Source of the DNA: Bradyrhizobium sp. B124
Lineage (GTDB): Bacteria; Pseudomonadota; Alphaproteobacteria; Rhizobiales; Xanthobacteraceae
Length of the DNA stretch: 64,000 nucleotides
Assembly: GCF_038967635.1 (NCBI RefSeq)
Contig: NZ_CP152413.1
Span: 2,480,001-2,544,000, forward strand
Direction: 5' to 3'
In this document: one piece after another, positions 8,620 through 16,944 of the stretch
Layout of the letters: each line of letters begins with the position of its first letter
Numbering within the stretch: the first letter of the stretch is position 1
Notes under the pieces: model-generated
Databases searched by the model: none
Seen by the model: the letters and a program-made list of their open reading frames with translations, nothing else
Told to the model about the DNA's origin: nothing
Translations under genes and position numbers: made by a program

Positions 8620-10482
8620 CTAATGGAGGGCGCCGCCATAGGCACCATGTTGCTTGCACCAGGACTCGAAGCTGAGCAAACACCAGATCAACGCGACATG
8701 GTTTGCCTTTTGCTCGAAATGCTCGTCCAGAATCCGACGTACGAAATCGTGTTGGAATACGCCTCGCTGCCTAATGCGGGATTCCGAGAGTTGCTCCTCG
8801 ATCCATGAACGCAGAATCCCTCTGTACCAAGACGCGTCCGGAGGACCAAATCCCATCTTCGGCTTCCGGTAAATTGCGTCCGGGACCAGCGGCCGGACGG
8901 CCTCGCGAAACAGGATCTTGCCCGTGCTGCCGTCGGACAGCAGGCCCCAATCCACGCCGAGCAGATAGTCGACCAGTTCGTTATCCAGAAGCGGCACCCT
9001 GGTCTCAAGGGAATGCGCCATGGACAGCTTGTCTTCCAGCGACAAAAGACCTGGAAGATAGGTGGTCAGGTCGACGTGCATGACGGCGTCCCAGGGATCC
9101 CGCGACGGAACCGACCCGATCGCATCCCCGATCTCCGCGAGCGGATCGAAACCTCCTGCGGCTCGCAGAAACTCCGGCGTAAAGGCCTCGCCGATCTTGT
9201 CCGCCGATACCGGGACGTTGAGGCTTGCGCGGTAGAGGGCAAAGGCATCCCGTGAGGCCGCCGGATCTCCCGCCGCGGCGCGAAAACGCTGCATGACACG
9301 CTGCATCAAGGAAGCCGGAGCCGCCCTCGGCACGATGGCGTATCTGCCGATATACCCTCCGGTGACTTCGTCACCGCCGGTACCCGACAGCACGACCTTG
9401 GCGTCCTGAGCGACGCGTTGCGCGATCAGATAGTTCACATAGGCCATTCCCATGCGAGGATATTCGATCGCGCCAACCGTCGCATCGAGATGACGGACCA
9501 AGGCATCCTGCGGTACCATCAGCTCGACACGTTCGATGTTGAGCTGCTTGGCAACCTCCCGGGAGAACTCGCGCTCGTCGACGAATTTGTCGACACCGAC
9601 ATTCTCAAGATCGAAGATGCACGAATAGGCGCGGACGACCGGATCGATCTGATGCGCACCTGCCGTGATCGCCGAGCTGTCGATCCCGCCCGACAGATAC
9701 GCCATGACCGGCACATCCGCAGCCAACTGCCTGCGCAACGCCGCCTGCAATATTTCGCCGAATTCGCCCGAAGCCCGCGCCAGACCAGGCGCGTATTTGC
9801 GATGGTAAGAGGGAGCCCAATAGGTGCCGCTCGAGCTGCCACTCAGCGTAATTCGTTCGAACGTACCAGGCTTGAGGAGACGGACGCCCCGGAATGGCGT
9901 GCGCCCTCCCCAATTGTTCATCAGCGTGAAGTACTCCAACGTCGCTGACGCATCGAACTGCTTGTTCAGCAATCCGCTGGCGTACAGCGCACGCACTTCC
10001 GAGCCGAATATGAGACCCTTGCCGGGCAACTCCGCGACGTAGACGGGCTTGATCCCGTATCGGTCGCGGGCGATCACCAGCTCGCGCTGGTTTTCGTCCC
10101 AGATGGCGCAGGCGAACATGCCGTTCAGCTTGTTGAACAGCCTGTCCTTCCACTGCTCCCAGCCATGGACCAGAACCTCGGTGTCCGAGTGGTCTGTCGC
10201 AAAGACATGCCCGGCAGCCTCGAGCTCTTTTCTCAGCTCGCGGTGATTGTAGATCTCTCCATTGAAGACCACCCATACGGTTGCATCCTCGTTGCACATC
10301 GGCTGGTTGCCGGTGGCCAGGTCGACGATCGCAAGCCTGCGGAAGCCCAATGCGACGTCTGGCGACAAATGGAAGCCGCTGTCATCGGGGCCGCGGTGTT
10401 CGATACTGGCCGCCATATTCCGAATCCGGGCGTTCGCGTCCGGACAGGCGCCAAAATGCAGAATGCCAGCAATGCCACACAT
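8620..10482 (-). CDS. asnB: Glutamine-dependent asparagine synthase-like amidotransferase (paralogue 1)
   Basis: 620 residues, the full AsnB length. The N-terminal class II glutaminase starts MCGIAGILHFG, so the catalytic cysteine is exposed after Met removal, and IEHRGPDDSG, GFRRLAIVDLATG and FNGEIYNHRELRK follow. The synthetase domain has the PPi loop YLSGGIDSSAI near residue 265 and LSGTGGDEVTGGY further on. In O-antigen loci such proteins are thought to transfer ammonia to carboxyls of uronic acid residues, giving uronamides. Four intact paralogues in this window argue for that rather than for housekeeping asparagine synthesis. Its first 175 bp are duplicated at 12545-12719. The start is 350 bp away from the nearest upstream gene, unlike the tight spacing elsewhere. 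Confidence 0.9.
   Translation of the reverse strand: MCGIAGILHFGACPDANARIRNMAASIEHRGPDDSGFHLSPDVALGFRRLAIVDLATGNQPMCNEDATVWVVFNGEIYNHRELRKELEAAGHVFATDHSDTEVLVHGWEQWKDRLFNKLNGMFACAIWDENQRELVIARDRYGIKPVYVAELPGKGLIFGSEVRALYASGLLNKQFDASATLEYFTLMNNWGGRTPFRGVRLLKPGTFERITLSGSSSGTYWAPSYHRKYAPGLARASGEFGEILQAALRRQLAADVPVMAYLSGGIDSSAITAGAHQIDPVVRAYSCIFDLENVGVDKFVDEREFSREVAKQLNIERVELMVPQDALVRHLDATVGAIEYPRMGMAYVNYLIAQRVAQDAKVVLSGTGGDEVTGGYIGRYAIVPRAAPASLMQRVMQRFRAAAGDPAASRDAFALYRASLNVPVSADKIGEAFTPEFLRAAGGFDPLAEIGDAIGSVPSRDPWDAVMHVDLTTYLPGLLSLEDKLSMAHSLETRVPLLDNELVDYLLGVDWGLLSDGSTGKILFREAVRPLVPDAIYRKPKMGFGPPDASWYRGILRSWIEEQLSESRIRQRGVFQHDFVRRILDEHFEQKANHVALIWCLLSFESWCKQHGAYGGALH
10308..10482 (-). repeat. 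Direct repeat, copy 1 (5' end of intact asnB)
   Basis: These 175 bp match 12545-12719 without gaps; I count five mismatches (about 97% identity). The match begins in the codons for LATG and stops exactly at the start codon. The repeat flanks the formyltransferase and deacetylase-like genes. Confidence 0.9.
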
Positions 10483-10832
10483 TTTTTATCTACCTGGATC
10501 AAGGACGCGTGGCGACGGCACGAATTCGTGTGGCACGGCAAATGATCTCCGCATTCACAATATCACCAAGACTGACCCAAAACCTTCGCATAGACCCACA
10601 ACTGCTCTCCAGCCTGACCACCAGTTCGAAACCTGCCTATCTCATCATGGCCCGTGCACAAGCTTCCCCGCACCGCGAGACTTCCCGATATGAATCCATC
10701 GATGCAATGCATTGCCCATTACGACCACGGCCCGCCAAAGTGCGACAGCGCCCGGCATTCAGGCAGAATGTGCAGTTCGGGACGGCGCATACAGGGGGAC
10801 CGAACCGGGCCCGCGGTCAGTCAATCTACTCG
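10483..10832. other. 350-bp non-coding stretch upstream of asnB paralogue 1
   Basis: No reading frame here resembles a protein family. The stretch separates the formyltransferase stop from the asnB start in a cluster where spacers are otherwise usually under 60 bp. A 12-bp palindrome CACGAATTCGTG lies at 10519-10530. It may have come with the asnB copy during the duplication and may supply a local promoter. No insertion-sequence ends were recognised. Confidence 0.4.
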
Positions 10833-11780
10833 TCAATCAAGATCTACGCCAAACCGTCGTCCGACGATCTCCGGTCGAGACATCGGATCGATGTCTGTCC
10901 CGTCGACCGTAGCATGCCTAATCCATACCGGAGCTGCTCCAGTTTGGACAATTACACCGGATGGAAGAACACGCAAAATGCGGCCGGGCACGCGAGGATG
11001 ATCTCGGAACAAGAAGCGATCGTATCGCTGAACCCTGAGAACTTTCCACTTCTCGGAGCCAAGATACGTAAACGCGCCTGGATACGGCGGCACCTGCGCT
11101 CGGACGAAGTCGCAAATTTGGCGATCGGTCATCGCGAAGTCGATCAGTCCGTCTGCCTCCGTCCTCTTCGGGAAGTGAGACAAGAACCGGCGATCCTGGG
11201 AGAACCCAGCTTCCCCCGCCGACAGCTTTCGAATTGCCGCCAGAAACAAGTCGGCACCGACATCCATGACCTTTTCGTATAACGTCTTGACGTCGTCATG
11301 CTCTGTTATTTCGACGACCTGAGTAGCCATGATGTCTCCGTCGTCCGCATTTGCGGTCAAACGGAACACAAAGACTTCAATATCCGATTGTCCGTGTATG
11401 ATGCTCCAGACTAGCGGCGCCCGCCCCAATCCGAGCGGAGGATGGCCGGCATGTATCCCCAGCGCTCCCAATCGAGCCAGCGAAAAGACTTCAGAGGGAA
11501 TCAGTCGATTCCATCCGTTCACGATCAGAAGGTCAAAGTCTACCGCTTCTACGTCTGAAACTTCGATCTTGTATTCTCGGAGGCGAATGCAATTCAATCC
11601 GTGCGCTAGGCACCAAGGCGATACATCAACGTATCCAGACACTGCGTATTTTGTACCCAGCGCCGGCGGAATAGTTACAACCGCGGCGACGTCAATGCCG
11701 GCCTTGGTCAACTGCCCGAGACCATGCAGGCCGTTTTCGGCGCAGGTCACATAGAGAACCTTCGGGCTGTCGAGCGACAT
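10833..11780 (-). CDS. Formyltransferase-family protein (methionyl-tRNA/sugar formyltransferase fold)
   Basis: 315 residues. The N-terminal half follows the formyl-THF-dependent formyltransferase plan: VDFDLLIVNGWNRLIP, then GIHAGHPPLGLGRAP, then ANADDGDIMAT. The central histidine and the DGDI aspartate are present, but the asparagine that normally precedes the histidine (N-x-H in Fmt and sugar N-formyltransferases) is glycine here (GIH). A C-terminal OB-like region with PPYPGAFTYLG resembles the Fmt C-domain. It starts directly after the stop of the deacetylase-like gene, so the pair is probably co-translated. Together they could deacetylate and N-formylate an amino sugar. Base composition in this pair looks lower in GC than the neighbours. 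Confidence 0.75.
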   Translation of the reverse strand: MSLDSPKVLYVTCAENGLHGLGQLTKAGIDVAAVVTIPPALGTKYAVSGYVDVSPWCLAHGLNCIRLREYKIEVSDVEAVDFDLLIVNGWNRLIPSEVFSLARLGALGIHAGHPPLGLGRAPLVWSIIHGQSDIEVFVFRLTANADDGDIMATQVVEITEHDDVKTLYEKVMDVGADLFLAAIRKLSAGEAGFSQDRRFLSHFPKRTEADGLIDFAMTDRQICDFVRAQVPPYPGAFTYLGSEKWKVLRVQRYDRFLFRDHPRVPGRILRVLPSGVIVQTGAAPVWIRHATVDGTDIDPMSRPEIVGRRFGVDLD

Positions 11781-12479
11781 TTAGTTGCCCAATCCATGGA
11801 AGTAGGGTCCCTTCAGAAGTAGGTCTTTTTCGAACCACCAATCTGGATGGACCAATACCTGAAAGCGCGAGTGCTTGTTGAAGTGCACAGTCGGATCTCC
11901 TTCGCGCCAAAATCCATTCGAGTCCGATAGATATTTCATGTCTCCAAAGAAGCGCTTTTCAAGTGCATAATTCCGGAATCCCGCTTCCAGCGGATCGAAG
12001 CTATCGTGATAATTTCCGGTTTGGTGAACGACTTGGCTGATGTCCCGATGCTCGGACGCCGAGTGTATTTCAAGCCCCGTGATTGCCTCGAGCACGGCCT
12101 TCTCCTTGCGCAACAACGCAACTGGCGGCATGCCCAAGGCTCGTCCGATGGTCATAGCCTCAAAATGCAAGCCAATTTCATGTCCCATTGCTCGCAAAGC
12201 GTGGATGAGGCGATACACGTGCGGGGTGAAGCAATTGTACTCGTGTGCATGAACTCTAAAGAAGTAGGTTGCCGTAATCCCCAGATCCGACTCAATCAAA
12301 GCAAGCTGGCTTACTCCATTGAGAGTGTAGTCGACGTCATGCCTCAGAATGAGAGTACGCTCGTTGGCGGCATCATATTTCTCAAACGAAGTCACTCTGT
12401 AGTCATTATCGAGAGCTGCACGCAACAGGTGCCGATAGTACTCAAACGTGAACGGCTTTGGGTTGGAGGAGCTAGACAT
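11781..12479 (-). CDS. Polysaccharide deacetylase-like protein (WbmS-like)
   Basis: A 232-residue protein with ILRHDVDYTLNG near residue 48, ATYFFRVHAHEYN, GHEIGLHFE and a later SEHRDISQ. The spaced aspartates and histidines resemble the metal-binding sites of NodB/CE4-type deacetylases in a divergent form, as in WbmS-type proteins of O-antigen loci. It abuts the formyltransferase with no spacing. Sample rows of this gene count at 45-47% GC against 55-68% in neighbouring genes, consistent with recent acquisition. It lies between the asnB fragment and the intact asnB, inside the direct repeats. Removal of an N-acetyl group before formylation is a plausible but untested role. Confidence 0.7.
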   Translation of the reverse strand: MSSSSNPKPFTFEYYRHLLRAALDNDYRVTSFEKYDAANERTLILRHDVDYTLNGVSQLALIESDLGITATYFFRVHAHEYNCFTPHVYRLIHALRAMGHEIGLHFEAMTIGRALGMPPVALLRKEKAVLEAITGLEIHSASEHRDISQVVHQTGNYHDSFDPLEAGFRNYALEKRFFGDMKYLSDSNGFWREGDPTVHFNKHSRFQVLVHPDWWFEKDLLLKGPYFHGLGN

Positions 12480-12515
12480 CGAGTTGAACTACCAACGGTT
12501 GGAGGGCTCTTCAGA

Positions 12516-12719
12516 TCAACGATAAGGCATTTTCGGGATGCCCGTGCCGGTCGCCAGGTCGACGAGCGCAAGCCTGCGGAAGCCCAATGCGGCGTCTGGC
12601 GACAAATGGAAGCCGCCGTCATCGGGGCCGCGGTGTTCGATACTGGCCGCCACATTCCGAATCCGGGCGTTCGCGTCCGGACAGGCGCCAAAATGCAGAA
12701 TGCCAGCAATGCCACACAT
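12516..12719 (-). pseudogene. Truncated asnB 5' fragment
   Basis: The reading frame starts MCGIAGILHFGACPD and matches the first ~59 residues of the asnB paralogue at 8620-10482, then turns into unrelated residues (GTGIPKMPYR) and stops. It retains the glutaminase cysteine but no synthetase domain, so it cannot be a working enzyme. Its start codon lies 6 nt after the stop of the glycosyltransferase at 12726, the tight spacing expected of the original operon. This suggests that this is the ancestral asnB position and that the intact copy was moved away or re-supplied by an insertion. Confidence 0.85.
12545..12719 (-). repeat. Direct repeat, copy 2 (asnB fragment)
   Basis: Same orientation as 10308-10482, 2237 bp apart, ungapped, five mismatches in 175 bp. 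See the cassette finding for interpretation. Confidence 0.9.
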
Positions 12720-12725
12720 CTGAAT

Positions 12726-13859
12726 CTACTCGACCTCGGTGCCCGCCGGCGCCAGCACGAACTTACTGTCAGGGCTGCGATAGGCTTCGATCATCGCCCC
12801 GGCAATATGATCAGGATCATGCCATCGCTCGACATAGCGACGAGCCCGCTTCCCCAGCTCCGTCCACTCGGCGCGACGCTCGAGAATAGCCGCGAGATCT
12901 TCCGTGAGCCGCCCGGGATCGACGTTCAAGATCGCAAGATCATCCCGCATGGCCGGCGGGACGAACTGCAGGTCGCTTTCCCTGATGTAGCCTACCACCG
13001 GCTTTCCCATAGCCATCATCTCGACGGCAAAGCCGCCGTACCAACCCGCAAGCACCTGGTCAATGGCAAGATCGGCGGACCTGTAAATGGCCATCGCCTC
13101 TTCATGGGTTTTCTTTTCAACCAGGATCAGCTCGAAGTCGAACCGGGACTTCAGACGCTCCAACGCATCGAGTATCATCTGAGTGCCCTTGATACTCGGA
13201 TCGCTCGGCGCGTGGACAATTCTCGGCCTGCCTTCAGCGCGAGGATACTCGGGCGAGAAATGACCGATCTCCACGTTGGCGTAAGGCAGGAACTGGCCTC
13301 CCGGAACGACGTGCCCCAGTTCCGGATTGAGATAGAACACGCGGTCAAACAGCGGAAGTACGCGATCGATCAGGCGGGACCGGCGCGCATCGAGCGACGT
13401 GACGCAAACTTCATAGGCGGAGCAACGCCCGCTGGCGCACATAGTCCACTCGTTTCGCCGATTGCCTTCGCCCGCAAGCCTTGCGTCACATCCCTGCAGG
13501 GTCATGAACCGCTTCTTGCCCAACCCCTTGGCCAGCTTGAGATCGATCGTCACGAGCCGATTCAACAGCGGTCCCATCCGGCCGACGCCCTCGAACGCGT
13601 AGCCTGGATACAGGAACGTTGTTCCAAAATAGTAGTGGAGCACGTCGTAGCGAAGCAGCGCCGACAACCCGAACAACGCGCTCCGCGCCACTTTCTGAAA
13701 GTCAGTTGCCGTGTCGTCATACAGAACCTTGTCGGCCGGGTACCGAAACCAGGTTCCGCTTCGAATGACCAGGTCGCTCCGGTTTCCGCGCCGGCGCTCG
13801 GCACGCGAGAGTGACCAGGGCTGATTACCGATATTGAAGGGGCCGTGAAGGATTTTCAT
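12726..13859 (-). CDS. Glycosyltransferase-like protein with Cys cluster (family B, copy 1)
   Basis: A GT-B-like protein of about 377 residues, clearly paralogous to the plus-strand gene at 42240-43388. Shared motifs include MKILHGPFNIGNQPW, LRYDVLHYYFG, MTLQGCD, NEWTMC, FYLNPELGHVVP, KGTQMILDALERL and AGWYGGFAVEMMAMGKPV. The last is the GT4-type nucleotide-sugar region with its conserved glutamate. An unusual C-x4-C-x5-C cluster (residues 141, 146, 152) follows the GCD motif in both copies. The start at 13859 is taken from alignment with the paralogue; an in-frame ATG at 13907 adds 16 residues and no Shine-Dalgarno decides between them. Sugar donor and acceptor are unknown. Confidence 0.75.
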   Translation of the reverse strand: MKILHGPFNIGNQPWSLSRAERRRGNRSDLVIRSGTWFRYPADKVLYDDTATDFQKVARSALFGLSALLRYDVLHYYFGTTFLYPGYAFEGVGRMGPLLNRLVTIDLKLAKGLGKKRFMTLQGCDARLAGEGNRRNEWTMCASGRCSAYEVCVTSLDARRSRLIDRVLPLFDRVFYLNPELGHVVPGGQFLPYANVEIGHFSPEYPRAEGRPRIVHAPSDPSIKGTQMILDALERLKSRFDFELILVEKKTHEEAMAIYRSADLAIDQVLAGWYGGFAVEMMAMGKPVVGYIRESDLQFVPPAMRDDLAILNVDPGRLTEDLAAILERRAEWTELGKRARRYVERWHDPDHIAGAMIEAYRSPDSKFVLAPAGTEVE

Positions 13860-13916
13860 CTTGCTGAGCGAATGTGACGATCTGTGCGCGTTGCTGTCAT
13901 GCATCACGATGGCGGT

Positions 13917-15464
13917 TCAGGCCGGAACGGATTCGATCTGCCGTCGATACGCTGCCAACTGCAGCTCGACGATTCTCGCCGCAGAATGATACTTTTGGAT
14001 CCAGGCTGCTCCGGCAGCGCCGAGTCCATGCCGGTCGTCCCGATCCGCGACGATCTTGCGCAGCGCCTCGGCGATCTCACTCTCGGTCGATGCCGACAAG
14101 GTGGGAGGCGCTTCGGAAAAGAATTCTTCGGCCATACCCGAATCCACATTGGTGATGACGCGCCTGCCAAGCGCGAGCGCCTCAAAGGTGATTCCACCGA
14201 ATGATGGAAGAACGAACTGATCCAGCACAGCGTGGCTGCGGAGATATGTCCTCCACAACTCCGGTTTGCGCATCGGCGCAAGCCACTGCACCTTATCGTC
14301 GAGCCCCAGACTCCGTATGAGCTCCCGCGAGGCATCAAGGTCGCGTCCCCAGGCGATCATCGCAAGTCGCAGCGTCGGCGCCTGCTGCGCAACGCGCGCG
14401 AAGGCGCGGATCAACCGGTCATTCCCCTTTACCAGGCTGGGGTCCGCATCCCGCCAGTCCTGTCGGGTCGGATGAAAAACAACGACCTGGTCGTCGGGCG
14501 GCCTGATCGCGCTGTTTCTCGCCCAGAATTCAACGAGCTTCGTATCGTCGAACGCATGCGGAAGCGGCGTGATCCGATCCGGCGGCACGCCAAGCCGTCG
14601 TGCGGCAGGCACGCAATCGATGTTGGTGACGAAGACGTGGTCGGCCCCGAGGAACACGGTGGCGGTGAGCCGCCCGAGGCTGTCGTCCTGAAACGGGATT
14701 GCGCGCAACGTTCCATGCTCATATGCAAAATAGGGGCGCTGAGCGAGCAGCGGCCAGGCACCATCGGTGGCGTACGCCTGGATGACATCAAACCGATCCA
14801 GCAGGCCCGTAAGCGGCGCGAGCCGGGCCCGGTAGCTGCCAAAGTCCGGGGTGCTTGGCGGAGAACCCGGCGCACGCCCCTGCCGCCAGACATCAACAAG
14901 CCGCTGCTGCTCCGGGTCATCCTTTGCCAGAACGCGTCGCATGACGATGTCGCGCGCCATCGCGGGGGAGCGACGAATCCTCCGCCTTATTTTCTGGCCG
15001 AGACGGATCACGCGGGCAGACACTCTCTGCGAACATACGGACTGCCGGGCTCGATCCAGCGAGCGTCGGAATTCCTCGGCGAGGTCCGGCTGCCCGCCGA
15101 CTTCAGCGGCGATCATCGAACAACACAAGTTCAGAGGTCCAGAGGCAAACCATCTCGGCCGCTGATAGCCTCCGAGATCGACCCCGGTCCAGTCCGGAAA
15201 GAATGGATCTCCGAGATCTCCCTCAAACGTCGCCTCCTCCCATTCCGGGGAAGCCATGATGTGATAGTTTTCGTAGGCGATGACATAAGCGTCGATGCCG
15301 TGCTGGCGCTGGATCCTGGCATTGTTGAATGCGTTGTTCGCGATGTTGCCGAGGTGCAGCACACGCAGCGCTCGCCCATGCTGTTCCTGGAAACGCCGAT
15401 GCCAATCCAGGCCTTGCGGCTGCGGCGAACGCGCGATTACGCCTGGCGTGTCGACCGATGTCAC
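13917..15464 (-). CDS. Glycosyltransferase-like protein (family C, copy 1)
   Basis: Paralogue of 18407-20374. Both carry RVLHLGNIANNAFNNARIQ near the N-terminus, YEHGTLRAIPF, LPHAFDDTKL and a GT4-like C-terminal half with PSFGGITFEALALGRRV and a terminal KYHSAARIVELQ. The GTG at 15464 is preferred as start: AAGGG lies 8 nt upstream and it stands 22 bp after the neighbour's stop. The longer frame to 15719 would overlap that neighbour by over 230 bp and has low-complexity arginine-rich sequence. The product would be 515 residues. The LGNIANN motif suggests a GT-B N-terminal domain; what it transfers is unknown. Confidence 0.75.
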   Translation of the reverse strand: MTSVDTPGVIARSPQPQGLDWHRRFQEQHGRALRVLHLGNIANNAFNNARIQRQHGIDAYVIAYENYHIMASPEWEEATFEGDLGDPFFPDWTGVDLGGYQRPRWFASGPLNLCCSMIAAEVGGQPDLAEEFRRSLDRARQSVCSQRVSARVIRLGQKIRRRIRRSPAMARDIVMRRVLAKDDPEQQRLVDVWRQGRAPGSPPSTPDFGSYRARLAPLTGLLDRFDVIQAYATDGAWPLLAQRPYFAYEHGTLRAIPFQDDSLGRLTATVFLGADHVFVTNIDCVPAARRLGVPPDRITPLPHAFDDTKLVEFWARNSAIRPPDDQVVVFHPTRQDWRDADPSLVKGNDRLIRAFARVAQQAPTLRLAMIAWGRDLDASRELIRSLGLDDKVQWLAPMRKPELWRTYLRSHAVLDQFVLPSFGGITFEALALGRRVITNVDSGMAEEFFSEAPPTLSASTESEIAEALRKIVADRDDRHGLGAAGAAWIQKYHSAARIVELQLAAYRRQIESVPA

Positions 15465-15486
15465 CGCAGATACCCTTGCGACCCGA

Positions 15487-16944
15487 TCATCGGGGTGACG
15501 TCCCGGCGAGCGCACTGAGACCTTCTGAAACAGGCTGCCTCGCAATCTGGAATGGATGCTGCCAATTCCCCACGAGGGGAATGGCGTTGCGCCGGGCTTC
15601 CTCCTGCTCCTGCTGGGACCGAATGCGATCGACGACACCAGGCGGAAAGCTTGCAGTGTCCCGATAGAGCTGTCCAAGCCGCGCAGCGATCGCCGATATG
15701 CCGTGCCATCGCTCGACATAGCGCCGGCCCTGCTCGCCGATCGTGCGAAGGCTATCCCGATTGCGGATCACCCACAGCAATGCCTGCTCAAGTTCATCCG
15801 GCGTTGCGTTGATGATCGGACATTCCTCCGGCGCTTCGACCAGATCCGGGCTTCTAACGTAGCTCAGGACCGGCTTGCCGAGCGCCATCGCCTCGAGCGC
15901 GGTGTAGCCGTAAGCACCGCCGATAAACTGATCCGCCACGATGTCGGATTGGGCGAAAAGCGCGAGGACCTCGCTGTTGGGAACGCCTTGTATCTTGCAA
16001 TACTCGATGTCGTGTCCCTGCACCTTCAGCCTGTCTATCGTCCGCTCCAGGTATTTTGAGCCCTTGAAGTGCGTGTGATTAGGCGCGTGAGCGATGCGAA
16101 GGGGACCGGATGGCGGCGCATCCGGGAGAACTGCTTTGAACCGATCCAGATCCAACGGCCAGTAGTTGATATGTTTTGCCGCAGGCATGTAGGTGAGCAT
16201 ATCGCCGAGCGAGACCAGGGCCGTTACGGACTTGGTCAATTCGGAAACGTAGTGTTGAGCCTCTGCGTCGTGACACGCGCAATATTTGGGCGGTTCCGTG
16301 CAGTCGACGCAGAAATTCCATTTGCCGAGGGCCAGGGTCGCAAGCCTGGTACGAACATCGGCACCATACGCATAGATATAGACCCGCTTGCCGGCTCGCC
16401 GCAGAGCCGCAAGCTCCTCGGAATTGATCTGCAAGCGCTCCGTCGAATCAAGCAACCCGCGGTCGGCGAAGAAGTGAAACACATCATACCGAACCAGGGC
16501 CCATGCGAGCACCAAACGCTGGAACGCGAGGCCCAGGCCAAACCTGAGCGCCAGCATGTAAGGCCGTTGGAGATTCAGATCGAAGCGCGACGTTATGATA
16601 TAGGTTACGTAGACAAGAGAGGTCGATCGAAAGCCAAGCTCCCGATCTGCCCTGGATTTAAGCTGCAGGGTCAGGATCGGCGTTACGCCCCATAAGCTCC
16701 TGGGCTGCCCGCGCCGCAACCGCACGGCTCCAAGTGCTGGAGCGACGCAAATCGCGAGTGTTAGAATGACAATCGAAAGTGCGGTAGCGACCAGACCCAG
16801 AAGCTTTTGCGGCAGCGCCTGCAACTTGTAGCGGACTATTGTCCCCCGCCCCGGCGATCTCGCAATCGACCAGGTCGTGAGCATCCACCTTCGAACGCTC
16901 CGCGGCAACACGAGCCGCGCGAGCGATCTCAGTCGATCTCTCAT
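15487..16944 (-). CDS. Glycosyltransferase-like protein with four-Cys motif and N-terminal membrane segment (family A, copy 1)
   Basis: 485 residues. A hydrophobic segment at about 48-74 suggests membrane anchoring. The rest matches two paralogues (20432-21892 and 40890-42194): LWGVTPILTL, YAYGADVR, then GKWNFCVDC and YCACHD, giving C-x2-C-x6-C-x-C at residues 212, 215, 222 and 224, then APNHTHFKGSKYLE and GGAYGYTALEAMALGKPVL, a GT4-type donor-binding region. The four cysteines are conserved in all three copies and could bind zinc. The ATG at 16944 overlaps the upstream stop as ATGA; an extension to 17013 would overlap by 73 bp. The substrate is unknown. Confidence 0.75.
   Translation of the reverse strand: MRDRLRSLARLVLPRSVRRWMLTTWSIARSPGRGTIVRYKLQALPQKLLGLVATALSIVILTLAICVAPALGAVRLRRGQPRSLWGVTPILTLQLKSRADRELGFRSTSLVYVTYIITSRFDLNLQRPYMLALRFGLGLAFQRLVLAWALVRYDVFHFFADRGLLDSTERLQINSEELAALRRAGKRVYIYAYGADVRTRLATLALGKWNFCVDCTEPPKYCACHDAEAQHYVSELTKSVTALVSLGDMLTYMPAAKHINYWPLDLDRFKAVLPDAPPSGPLRIAHAPNHTHFKGSKYLERTIDRLKVQGHDIEYCKIQGVPNSEVLALFAQSDIVADQFIGGAYGYTALEAMALGKPVLSYVRSPDLVEAPEECPIINATPDELEQALLWVIRNRDSLRTIGEQGRRYVERWHGISAIAARLGQLYRDTASFPPGVVDRIRSQQEQEEARRNAIPLVGNWQHPFQIARQPVSEGLSALAGTSPR

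Noticed and set aside
10483..10832. Insertion-sequence remnant upstream of asnB 1
   Set aside because: The spacer is unusually long and next to a duplication, but I found no terminal inverted repeats, transposase residues or target-site duplications.
12006..13814. 602-residue plus-strand ORF
   Set aside because: It runs antisense across the deacetylase-like gene, the asnB fragment and the family B glycosyltransferase, which have clear family motifs on the minus strand; the plus frame has none.
15465..15719. N-terminal extension of the family C gene at 13917
   Set aside because: It would overlap the upstream gene by more than 230 bp and does not align with the paralogue; a GTG with AAGGG at 15464 is better.
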